A stretch of 33,021 bases of DNA from Elusimicrobiota bacterium (GTDB taxonomy: Bacteria > Elusimicrobiota > Elusimicrobia > Elusimicrobiales > UBA9959), in NCBI GenBank assembly GCA_016209085.1, contig JACQWV010000050.1:1-33021 (forward strand), written 5' to 3'. A program made the translations under genes and the position numbers. Positions within the stretch are counted from its first letter, which is position 1, and the number at the start of each line of letters is the position of its first letter. Under the pieces are notes generated by a model that saw nothing but the letters and a program-made list of their open reading frames with translations, did no database searches and was not told the DNA's origin. Positions 17,855 through 26,279 of this stretch are shown here, piece after piece.

Positions 17855-18658
17855 ATGGACTTTACCGCTATTTTAGGAGCATGGATTGCCGTAGGGCTTA
17901 CTCTGTTTATATTGAGTTTTCTTTATAGAGATAATCCTTTGTTTAAAATCGCTGAAAATTTATATATAGGAATAGCCATTGGCTATATTTTTTCAATTAC
18001 GATATATAATGTCTGGATTCCCAAAATTTATCAGCCCGTTTCCAATAGGGTTTTTACGAGTCTTTCAAACTGGGTTCCCTGGGTTTCTAAATTCGTCACA
18101 CCAGCAGGCGACGCCGGCAGTTTAACTCCGCTTTTTCCGGCCATAATCGGCATAAGTCTGCTGACAAGAATATTTCCTAAAATTTCATGGATTTCAAGAT
18201 ATGGTTTTGCATTTATTGTGGGCTATGGAGCGGGTCTTGCGATTCCTGCAACGGTTGCGACCATGTTCATAGCTCAGATTGAAGGCACCATACAGCCTGT
18301 TTTTAAATTAGCCTCCGGAGGAGCGATTGATTTGTCAGGACCCGCTTTATGGACGTCTTTTTCAGCGATTTTGCTTTGTTTAGGAGTGATTGTAACGCTT
18401 TTTTATTTTTTCTTCTCGCTGGAACACGGCAAAATCTCAAAGAAGGTTACCAAAATCGGGATATATTTTTTGATGGTTTATTTCGGCGCTGCTTTCGGCA
18501 CGACAGTCATGGGAAGGTTTGCCCTTTTATACGGCAGATTTTTTGACCTTTACACTTACAGAACATCAGGTTATTACCATGCAACTCCAATACTTATCTT
18601 GCTTGTGTTGATATTTTTCTTTGTGTATTTTGGGAAATCCCGCAAAACAAGTCCTTAA
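17855..18658 (+). CDS. Module A gene 4: polytopic membrane protein of unknown function
   Basis: MDFTAILGAWIAVGLTLFILSFLYRDNPLFKIAENLYIG; start moved from TTG 17819 (inside the repeat) to ATG 17855; paralogue of 21475-22299. Confidence 0.8.
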   Translation: MDFTAILGAWIAVGLTLFILSFLYRDNPLFKIAENLYIGIAIGYIFSITIYNVWIPKIYQPVSNRVFTSLSNWVPWVSKFVTPAGDAGSLTPLFPAIIGISLLTRIFPKISWISRYGFAFIVGYGAGLAIPATVATMFIAQIEGTIQPVFKLASGGAIDLSGPALWTSFSAILLCLGVIVTLFYFFFSLEHGKISKKVTKIGIYFLMVYFGAAFGTTVMGRFALLYGRFFDLYTYRTSGYYHATPILILLVLIFFFVYFGKSRKTSP

Positions 18659-18659
18659 A

Positions 18660-19877
18660 ATGGCTTTTCAAATTCTAATTATTATTTTCTTCAGCATGAA
18701 TCTAAATGCCGCCGCAGAAATTCTCTTCCTTGACGAATTTTCCGCGGCAGACATGCCTTATGACGCGGGTGAGGAAGCTCTTCTTAAATGGAAGACGAGT
18801 CCGCTGGATTCCGCCCAGGCAACTTATCAGGTTTTTGCTTCAACCATGCAAACAGGAGGATGGATAAAAGTTGACGAATTTTCTGCGGATAAAAAATTCG
18901 CATCCGACATAAAACTCCCTTTCTGGGCGTGGAAAGCAAGAAAGGATTTACATGCCGTTGCAATACCTCTTGAAACGCATTTCGGAAAGTTGGAAAAAAA
19001 TAAAGAATATTTTTTCAAAATTATAAGTATAAAAGGCAGACAAAAATTTGAAAGCGAAATCGTCTCAACGCAGGTAAAAAGAAACTGGTTTAATTTTGCA
19101 CGTCTGAATAATCTCGTTTTTGTCCTCGTAATATTCGGCATTTTCATCTGGACCGTTTCTCACGCGAAAAGAAAAGGCCTTTTCATCAGAAGAATCGCCG
19201 GGCTTGACGCCATAGACGAGGCAATCGGCAGGGCGACCGAGATGGGCAGGCCTATTTATTACATTACGGGAATAGGATCAATGTCTTCAATTTCAACAAT
19301 CGCCTCCACCTTTATTCTCGGAGAAGTGGCGGGAAAGGTCGCCCAGTACGACAGTTACGTGAAAGTCCCGCATTACAACCCGATTGTTATGACCGTATGC
19401 AAGGAAGTGGTAAGGCAGGCCTACCTTCAGGCCGGCAGGCCGGATTCTTACAGGGAAGACATGAATTTTTTCGTAAGTTCAGACCAGTTCTCCTACGCTG
19501 CCAGCGTTGACGGAATGATAACGAGGGAAAAACCCGCCGCGTGTTTTTTAATCGGGCACTTTATGGCAGAATCCCTCCTGCTTGCCGAGGTCGGAGCCAC
19601 AGTCGGCGCCATACAAATTGCAGGCACTGATTCAGAGCATCAACTTCCTTTTTTCTTTACAACCTGCGACTATACGCTGATAGGCGAGGAGCTTTACGCT
19701 GCCGGAGCGTATCTTTCAAAAGAGCCCATGCTTTTAAGCACGTTGAGGCTTCAGGATTACGGAAAATTTTTTGTAATTGTGGCGGTTGTAATCGGAATCG
19801 CGCTTATGACGCTGTCTGTTCAATACAAGTGGGACCTGACGGATAAAATACTGGAAAATATTTTTAAAACATATTAA
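18660..19877 (+). CDS. Module B gene 1: DUF6754-like membrane protein
   Basis: Paralogue of 14650-15927 throughout; ATG at 18660 directly after the upstream stop. Confidence 0.8.
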   Translation: MAFQILIIIFFSMNLNAAAEILFLDEFSAADMPYDAGEEALLKWKTSPLDSAQATYQVFASTMQTGGWIKVDEFSADKKFASDIKLPFWAWKARKDLHAVAIPLETHFGKLEKNKEYFFKIISIKGRQKFESEIVSTQVKRNWFNFARLNNLVFVLVIFGIFIWTVSHAKRKGLFIRRIAGLDAIDEAIGRATEMGRPIYYITGIGSMSSISTIASTFILGEVAGKVAQYDSYVKVPHYNPIVMTVCKEVVRQAYLQAGRPDSYREDMNFFVSSDQFSYAASVDGMITREKPAACFLIGHFMAESLLLAEVGATVGAIQIAGTDSEHQLPFFFTTCDYTLIGEELYAAGAYLSKEPMLLSTLRLQDYGKFFVIVAVVIGIALMTLSVQYKWDLTDKILENIFKTY

Positions 19878-20000
19878 CCCCGTTAGAGATACATGGGTAG
19901 AGTTTAAATTCAAGATGCTGAAAACCAATACCTATAGAAAGTTTAAACTGAAAAACAGGGTAGTCGTCGGTCACGCAAGCGTGACCTATCTCTAACGGGG
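19878..20000 (-). mobile_element. Short inverted-repeat (MITE-like) element, copy 1
   Basis: ccccgttagagata ... tatctctaacgggg ends; internal ggtcacgcaagcgtgacc hairpin; TAA flanks both sides; divergent from copies 2 and 3. Confidence 0.8.
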
Positions 20001-20006
20001 TAAACT

Positions 20007-20678
20007 ATGATGCTGATAAAAAGATATATTCCGCTTGCGATAGTGTTCGTGTTCGGGATAATGACCCTTGCCACGTATTACATTCCCCCGAAACTGGCCC
20101 AGGACTATTATCTTGAGACAATGAACAAGTGGATAAACATCGTGGCGGCTTTTGCGTTTCTGCTGGCTCTTTTAAGTCTTTTCTATTCGCATTACAACAA
20201 GATAAAGAGAAAAGTTGACGGCTGGGGTTACAGCATTTTTGTTTATATAGGATTCCTTGTCGTCGTTGTTTGCGCAATCAAGAGCGAAGGGCAATTGATG
20301 ACAGGACCCGCTCTTACAAGCCTTGGGTGGATATTCAGGTTTCTCTATAATACTCTTTCAGCCAGCATGTTCGCGGTCCTTGCTTATTACATAGTCTCCA
20401 CTGCTTTCAGGTCTTTCAGAATAAAAACTTTGCAGGCTTTCGTTCTGTTTATGGCGGCCCTGTTTTTTATCATAGGAAAAGTCCCGCTGGGAAACGTCTT
20501 ATGGAACAAATTGTTTTTCTGGACGAATGTTTCCATCTCGCAGGTTACTGACTGGATTATAAATGTTCCGTCCGTGGCTGCTAAAAGAGGAATAATGATA
20601 GGCATAGCAGTCGGGGCCATAGTGACCTCGCTTAAAATAATATTCGGCATAGAAAGACAGTATATGGGGAAAGATTAA
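20007..20678 (+). CDS. Module B gene 2: polytopic membrane protein of unknown function
   Basis: 223 aa, paralogue of 16145-16816. Confidence 0.8.
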   Translation: MMLIKRYIPLAIVFVFGIMTLATYYIPPKLAQDYYLETMNKWINIVAAFAFLLALLSLFYSHYNKIKRKVDGWGYSIFVYIGFLVVVVCAIKSEGQLMTGPALTSLGWIFRFLYNTLSASMFAVLAYYIVSTAFRSFRIKTLQAFVLFMAALFFIIGKVPLGNVLWNKLFFWTNVSISQVTDWIINVPSVAAKRGIMIGIAVGAIVTSLKIIFGIERQYMGKD

Positions 20679-20685
20679 AGTAGTT

Positions 20686-20702
20686 GCACGCTCTTGGCGT
20701 GC
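20686..20702. repeat. Short hairpin after module B gene 2
   Basis: gcacgc tcttg gcgtgc, perfect 6-bp stem; related core at 30259-30275. Confidence 0.6.
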
Positions 20703-20736
20703 CTATTTAGGCGAGAAGGCGATTGGGTAAGAAAAT

Positions 20737-21471
20737 ATGCGGAAAGAGATGCTGGAGAAGTTTTTAAAGATTGACAGAAGGATAATATTTCTTCTGCTTA
20801 CGCTTGTTTTATTCATTCCGATAGTAAAACCTCTCAATCTTCCGATAGGAGCGGTCAGCGTTGACACAAAAAAGCAGGCAACCGCTATTGTAAGGCATTG
20901 TTTCAAGAAAGATTTAAGAGTCGGCGTCATAACTTTCATAGCGGGAGCCACGGGCTTGATTGAAGAGATTTTTGAAAAAGTTCCCCAAGAATACAGAAAG
21001 GAATACGGGAAGGATTACGTGATATTCCCGTATCAGGCCGACTATTCCGCCGTGCTTACGCAGATGGGATTTGACCTTTACCAGATTTATGACAAAGATA
21101 AATTCGGAACGCATCCTAAAAACCTCCCTGTAATGCAGGGAATTAAAAGTTATAAAGACATGGGCATGGGAATATGCATTACCGGCACCGCTCTTCTTGA
21201 CGGATGGGTCGCTTTTGCCGGAGATAAATTCAAATTTCCTCTGGGCGGCGGAGTTACGGCAGTAAGCCAGCCGGGGTACGGCCCCTATCTGCAGACGGGA
21301 CAGCTTGTGGGTCTTCTGGGCGGGATGAAAGGCGGGGCCGAATACGAATCTCTTCTCGGCATTCCCGGCAAGGGCACTTCCGGAATTGACGCCCTGAACC
21401 TGGGGCATTTTATGGTAGTCATTCTTATTTTGATTTCCAACATTATCATTATCGTAACAAGATACTTTTAA
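20737..21471 (+). CDS. Module B gene 3: membrane-anchored protein of unknown function, shortened paralogue
   Basis: 244 aa, paralogue of 16929-17762; lacks about 30 residues near the N-terminus. Confidence 0.8.
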   Translation: MRKEMLEKFLKIDRRIIFLLLTLVLFIPIVKPLNLPIGAVSVDTKKQATAIVRHCFKKDLRVGVITFIAGATGLIEEIFEKVPQEYRKEYGKDYVIFPYQADYSAVLTQMGFDLYQIYDKDKFGTHPKNLPVMQGIKSYKDMGMGICITGTALLDGWVAFAGDKFKFPLGGGVTAVSQPGYGPYLQTGQLVGLLGGMKGGAEYESLLGIPGKGTSGIDALNLGHFMVVILILISNIIIIVTRYF

Positions 21472-21474
21472 ATT

Positions 21475-22299
21475 ATGTCTGAAACATGGTTAATTATCGG
21501 CGGATGGGTTGCGGCAGGACTTACCATTTTTATTTTCAGTTTTCTTTACAAAGACAATCCGTTTTTCAAAATAGCCGAACACCTTTATCTGGGAGCCGGA
21601 ATGGGCTGGTGGTTCCAGGTGATGTTTTACAATATATGGAAGCCGAAAGTATGGGAGCCCGTAAAAATACTGGTTAACGGACTGCAGATAATACAATCCT
21701 ATCATATATGGAAGCCGGAATTCTGGAAAGCCGTCTGGACAGCGGGAGATTGGACAATATTTATTCCGACCCTGTTAGGGCTGTCGCTTATAACCCAGTT
21801 TTTCCAGAAAATTTCATGGGTTTCAAGATACGGATTTACTTTCATAATGGGATACGGGGCTGGACTTGTAATTCCGGTTTCTGTTTCCACTGATTTTATG
21901 ACCCAGATACTCGGGACCATAAAGCCCCTGTTCAAAGTCGGGACTGAGATGTCATGGGCTTCGTTTTTTTACACTTTCAACACTTTCCTGATAGCTTTCG
22001 GCCTTGTGTGCGTTTTGATTTATTTCTTTTTTTCAGCGGAGCAGAAGGGATTAGTCAAGAAGGCTTCCAACATAGGCATATATTTCCTCATGCTCTATTT
22101 CGGAGCGGCTTTCGGCAATACAGTTATGGGCAGATTTTCTCTTTTATACGGCAGGTTTGACGATTTGTACAAATATTCTTCCGTAAAGTATTTTTACGCC
22201 GCCCAGATTATAGCAGCCGCGCTCGCTGTTTATTTTATCCTCAATCATTTCATCTCTGCGAAAAAATCCCGCGCCGCCCAGGACAACAGCGGTTCATAA
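21475..22299 (+). CDS. Module B gene 4: polytopic membrane protein of unknown function
   Basis: 274 aa, paralogue of 17855-18658 (shared FSFLYKDNPFFKIAEHLYLG, ISWVSRYGFTFIMGYGAGL, YFGAAFGNTVMGRFSLLYGRF). Confidence 0.8.
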   Translation: MSETWLIIGGWVAAGLTIFIFSFLYKDNPFFKIAEHLYLGAGMGWWFQVMFYNIWKPKVWEPVKILVNGLQIIQSYHIWKPEFWKAVWTAGDWTIFIPTLLGLSLITQFFQKISWVSRYGFTFIMGYGAGLVIPVSVSTDFMTQILGTIKPLFKVGTEMSWASFFYTFNTFLIAFGLVCVLIYFFFSAEQKGLVKKASNIGIYFLMLYFGAAFGNTVMGRFSLLYGRFDDLYKYSSVKYFYAAQIIAAALAVYFILNHFISAKKSRAAQDNSGS

Positions 22300-22363
22300 G
22301 ATGAATGCCCTCTGCATCACGGATGGTCGCAATAGAAGACATGTAGAGTTTAGAGCGTAGAGA

Positions 22364-23098
22364 ATGGATATCTTATATTTGTTGATTTTCCTGGTGGCCA
22401 TGACTTATTCGTTTGTGGGACACGGAGGAGCTTCCGGCTATCTGGCAGTTCTTGCTCTTTTCGGTTTTGCTCCCCATAAAATGGCTCAAAGCGTTCTGGT
22501 CCTGAACCTTTTGGTTTCAGCAACTGCTTTATGGTCCTACAGCAGAGCGGGTTATTTCAAGCCTAAACTTTTGCGGCCTTTTGCCCTGGCTTCAGTCCCG
22601 GCCGCTTTTATCGGAGGAATGCTGAATGTCCCGTATGAATTTTATACCCGGCTTTTCTCAGGCGCTTTGATTTTTGCCGCTTTCAGGTTAGCTCTGGCAG
22701 GAACCGAAAAACCTGCGGAGAAAAATGACGCGCCGAGGCTGCCTTCTCCGGCAATATCTCTGGCTGCGGGCGCAGGGATAGGGTTTTTGTCCGGGATTAT
22801 AGGCATAGGAGGCGGAATTTTTCTGAGCCCTCTTTTAATTTTAATGCGCTGGGCGGATGTCAAAAGAACAGCCGCTGTTTCAGCCGCATTTATATTGGTA
22901 AATTCATTCGCAGGGCTTTGCGGACACGTTTTTCATAAGGGAATAGAAGTTATGGAAATCTGGCCGCTGGTTTTTATCGCTTTTTTAGGAGGTTTGGCAG
23001 GATCCTACCTCGGAGCGCATCGGGCCGGACGGACAGCCCTCTGCAGGGTTTTGGCAGGCGTTTTGGCTGTGGCTGCATTTAAAATGATTATAAAATGA
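22364..23098 (+). CDS. TSUP family (TauE/SafE) membrane protein
   Basis: 244 aa; GAGIGFLSGIIGIGGGIFLSPLLIL repeat signature. Confidence 0.88.
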   Translation: MDILYLLIFLVAMTYSFVGHGGASGYLAVLALFGFAPHKMAQSVLVLNLLVSATALWSYSRAGYFKPKLLRPFALASVPAAFIGGMLNVPYEFYTRLFSGALIFAAFRLALAGTEKPAEKNDAPRLPSPAISLAAGAGIGFLSGIIGIGGGIFLSPLLILMRWADVKRTAAVSAAFILVNSFAGLCGHVFHKGIEVMEIWPLVFIAFLGGLAGSYLGAHRAGRTALCRVLAGVLAVAAFKMIIK

Positions 23099-23182
23099 TT
23101 AGTTTCTTTTGCCGGAGCAAATTCTCTCGTGACGCTGGAACCGGGCGAGAAGCGCAAAAAAGGCGAAGAAATAAAAATTCTG

Positions 23183-24055
23183 TTACTGTAATTTATTTAT
23201 CTCTATCTTCGCTTTCTGCCGGAGTTCCGTTATAAGTTCAGTAAGTTTCGTAGATACGAGCTGATTTGTAAGCGCAAGGATTATGTCGTTTTTCACTTCT
23301 TCAAATTTTGCCGGCTGGGAAGGCTTCAAATCTTCAACTTTAAGTATGCTGAACCCGTTTCCGGTCTGAATGGGTTTTGTAAACTGTCCGGACTTGATAG
23401 AAAAGACCTCTTTTTCTATTTCGGGAATCAGGGTTCCTTTAAGGACATATCCAAGGTCTCCCGCGTTTTTTTTCAGGTTTTCGTCTGCGGATTTAAGAGT
23501 TGCCAGTTTGGAAAAATCCGCTCCTGCCGCAAGCGCCACGTGCACGTCGTCGGCTTCCTGGCTGGTTTTTACGAAAATCTGCCTGAGTTTTATTGATTCC
23601 GGCCGTCCGAGTTTGTCTTTATTCTGGTCGAAAAATGTCCTGGCGTCAGCTTCGGTTACGGCTATGTTTTTGCTTTTGATTACGGTTTCTCTTATTAAAA
23701 TCTGGCGTTTTATCTGCTCTTTCAGGTCGTCCTGGGTCAGACCCGCGTTTTTAAGGTTTTTCTCATAATCCTCTTTTGTATTGTAGGTTGAGATTATGCC
23801 GTTGAGCCTTGTTTCAAGTTCTTTCCTGTCAGGATTTATTTTAAGGGTTTTCGCTTCCTGAAGCAGCAATTTTTCGTCAATCATGTCCTGGAGCGTCCTG
23901 TCCGAATGGAGCCTCCAGACTCTTTTTGATATTTCGTCTTTTGTTATTTTCTCTCCGTTTACCAGCACGTAGGCAGATTTGTCGTTTTCCGCCTTTGCCG
24001 CGTATGCCGAAAGAACCGCAAGAATACCGGCTAAGAACAACGCTCTTTTTTTCAT
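23183..24055 (-). CDS. SurA N-domain / PpiC-type peptidyl-prolyl cis-trans isomerase, exported
   Basis: Signal peptide MKKRALFLAGILAVLSAYAAKA; IKLRQIFVKTSQEADDVHVAL..FSKLATLKSADENLKKNAGDLGYVLKGTLIPEIEKEVFSIKSGQFTKPIQTGNGFSILKVE; start set at 24055. Confidence 0.88.
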   Translation of the reverse strand: MKKRALFLAGILAVLSAYAAKAENDKSAYVLVNGEKITKDEISKRVWRLHSDRTLQDMIDEKLLLQEAKTLKINPDRKELETRLNGIISTYNTKEDYEKNLKNAGLTQDDLKEQIKRQILIRETVIKSKNIAVTEADARTFFDQNKDKLGRPESIKLRQIFVKTSQEADDVHVALAAGADFSKLATLKSADENLKKNAGDLGYVLKGTLIPEIEKEVFSIKSGQFTKPIQTGNGFSILKVEDLKPSQPAKFEEVKNDIILALTNQLVSTKLTELITELRQKAKIEINKLQ

Positions 24056-24083
24056 AATGATATTTCCTCCTGTAGCACGAATT

Positions 24084-25157
24084 TTATTCGTTTTGTTTAT
24101 GCACAAACAATGTCTGCGTGGGATATGCGAATTCTATTTTATGTTTTGCAAATTCCTCAATGATGCCGTGGTAAATCCGTTCCTGTATGTTCATGTAAAG
24201 ATTATAATCCGGGTCTGAGATGTAATATACGATTTCAAAATCAATGGAATAGTCTCCCAGATTATACAGGTTCGCTCTGTCAAACGAAACTTTCTCCATG
24301 CTGGAAATCACTGTCCGGGCTATTTGCGGAATCATCCGGAGTTTTTCAAGAGGGGTCTGATGGATTACCTGCAGTTTGAAAACCGCCCTTCTTTTCTGCA
24401 TGTGATTGTAGTTTCGTATTTTGTCTGAAAGCAGTTTTGAGTTTGAAACTATGAGCAATTCTCCGCTCAGGCTCCTTATTCTCGTAGATTTTATTCCTAT
24501 GTGTTCTATTGTGCCGAGCGTGGCGCCGGAATCGGTTTCAATAAAATCGCCGATTGCAAAAGGCCTATCAAAAAGAATCACGAAAAAATTGAAGAGGTCG
24601 CCGAGTATAGTCTGTGAGGCAAGAGCTATGGCGACTCCGCCTATGCCCAGCCCCGCCATCAGGGCCGAGACGTTCACGCCCAGATTGTCCAGCACGAATA
24701 TGGCGGCAGCTATCCAGATGATGCTGTTGAGTATTACCTTGACGCTGTTAATCACCGTTGTCTTGGAAGATTCTTCAAGCTGTCTCTGCGCCGCTATTTT
24801 TTTGAGCCAGAACGCTATAAGATAATGGATTAAAATTATTGCTCTGTAGGTGAAAACCACCAGGATAATCAGGTGCAATGCTTTGTTGAACAACGGAGAT
24901 TTATAAATGTGTCTTGTGGCAAGGTAGAGGGCTATAAGCTGGTATTCAGGAGCTTTTATTTTTGATATGAGGTCTATTATGAAATCGTCCAGGTCGGTTT
25001 TAGTTTTTAGGGCAAGTTCCCGCAGTTTTACGAACACCAGATTCCGCAGTCCGTAAATGGCAAGGAGGGAAATGACGAAGATTATGGCGGCGTAAACATA
25101 ATTCGCAACAGTATCGCCTAAAAAAGATGAGTTAAGAAAAACGCCGATTTTTTCCAT
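24084..25157 (-). CDS. MscS-family mechanosensitive ion channel
   Basis: 357 aa; GVNVSALMAGLGIGGVAIALASQTILGDLFNFFVILFDRPFAIGDFIE. Confidence 0.92.
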   Translation of the reverse strand: MEKIGVFLNSSFLGDTVANYVYAAIIFVISLLAIYGLRNLVFVKLRELALKTKTDLDDFIIDLISKIKAPEYQLIALYLATRHIYKSPLFNKALHLIILVVFTYRAIILIHYLIAFWLKKIAAQRQLEESSKTTVINSVKVILNSIIWIAAAIFVLDNLGVNVSALMAGLGIGGVAIALASQTILGDLFNFFVILFDRPFAIGDFIETDSGATLGTIEHIGIKSTRIRSLSGELLIVSNSKLLSDKIRNYNHMQKRRAVFKLQVIHQTPLEKLRMIPQIARTVISSMEKVSFDRANLYNLGDYSIDFEIVYYISDPDYNLYMNIQERIYHGIIEEFAKHKIEFAYPTQTLFVHKQNE

Positions 25158-25223
25158 GGATAAATTATATTTAATTTATCAGCCGTTGAACAAACCTGCT
25201 GTCTATTTTTTAAAATGGCGAGG

Positions 25224-25667
25224 CTATTGTTTCTGAGGAGCGGAACCGGGTTTTTTTCTTAAAGAAATGTCGTGCAGAAACTCTTTTTCCCTTATAAATT
25301 TTTCTATAAGAGCGTTAATGGCGTTTGTAAGCTCCTTCAGGTCTATCGGTTTGGTGAGGAACAAATCCGCGTGGGCGATGAGATTCGCCCTTATTTTCGC
25401 GTCGTTGGTCATGTTGGCAGTTAGAATTACGACAGGTATTTTTCTTGTGGCAGGATCGTCTTTAATCATTTGGCAAAGTTTCAGTCCGTCCATGTCAGGC
25501 AGGCCTATGTCTATGATTATCAAATCAGGTTTGCTTGATTCTTTCAGCCATGTAAGGGCGGTATTGGCGCACGCGGCCGGCTCCACCAGATAACCTTTGG
25601 CTTCAAGAGCGACTCTCAGCATTTTGACTATGTTTTCGTCGTCTTCAACTATCAGAATTTTAGCCAT
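25224..25667 (-). CDS. Stand-alone response regulator receiver protein 1
   Basis: MAKILIVEDDENIVKML..PDLIIIDIGLPDMDGLKLC..VVILTANM..FLTKPIDLKEL. Confidence 0.92.
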   Translation of the reverse strand: MAKILIVEDDENIVKMLRVALEAKGYLVEPAACANTALTWLKESSKPDLIIIDIGLPDMDGLKLCQMIKDDPATRKIPVVILTANMTNDAKIRANLIAHADLFLTKPIDLKELTNAINALIEKFIREKEFLHDISLRKKPGSAPQKQ

Positions 25668-25673
25668 ATCTTA

Positions 25674-26111
25674 TCACCTGTTATCGCTCAAAAATCTTCT
25701 TTTGAGGGAAATGTCGCTCAAAAAAGTTTTTTGTTTCAAGTATTCGTCTATCAGGGTTTTGGCGGCTCCGGTCAGCTCCTTGAGTTCTATGGGTTTGTTT
25801 AAAAACAAATCCGCATGCGCCGTTGTATTGGCTTTTATTTTGGCTTCATTCGTCATGTTGGCGGTAAGTATGATGACGGGTATCTTTCTTGTGGCCGGGT
25901 CGTCTTTAATTGTTTTGCAAAGAGTGATTCCGTCGGTATCCGGAAGCCCGATGTCCAGAATTATCAAATCAGGCTTGACCGGCTCTTTGAGCCATTGGAG
26001 GGCGGTTCTGCCGCATGATGCACACTGGATAATGTATCCTTCCTGTTCAAAGGCTTGTTGAAGCATTTCAAGAAGCGGAATATCGTCTTCGGTAATCAGA
26101 ATCTTCGGCAT
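25674..26111 (-). CDS. Stand-alone response regulator receiver protein 2
   Basis: MPKILITEDDIPLLEML..PDLIILDIGLPDTDGITLC; close paralogue of the two flanking regulators. Confidence 0.92.
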   Translation of the reverse strand: MPKILITEDDIPLLEMLQQAFEQEGYIIQCASCGRTALQWLKEPVKPDLIILDIGLPDTDGITLCKTIKDDPATRKIPVIILTANMTNEAKIKANTTAHADLFLNKPIELKELTGAAKTLIDEYLKQKTFLSDISLKRRFLSDNR

Positions 26112-26153
26112 AAATTAAAAACTTACGTTCTGCAGTAATCCCGCGGAGCTTCA

Positions 26154-26278
26154 CCCCGTTAGAGACAGGTCGTGCTTGCACGACCGTGCTTTGTTTAGAG
26201 TCTTTTGTTTGAACTTTTATAATTTCAACATTTTCAGCATCTTTAGTCAGCGCTTTCACCTGTGTGTCTCTAATGGGG
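26154..26278 (+). mobile_element. Short inverted-repeat (MITE-like) element, copy 2
   Basis: 125 bp; ccccgttagagaca ... tgtctctaatgggg ends; ggtcgtgcttgcacgacc hairpin; 4-bp direct flanks ttca (26150-26153) and ttca (26279-26282). Confidence 0.88.
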
Positions 26279-26279
26279 T

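Noticed and set aside
23099-23182. Possible bidirectional terminator between the convergent TauE and PpiC genes
   Set aside because: Only a weak interrupted stem (ttctctcg/cgagaa) with a long loop; not enough to call.
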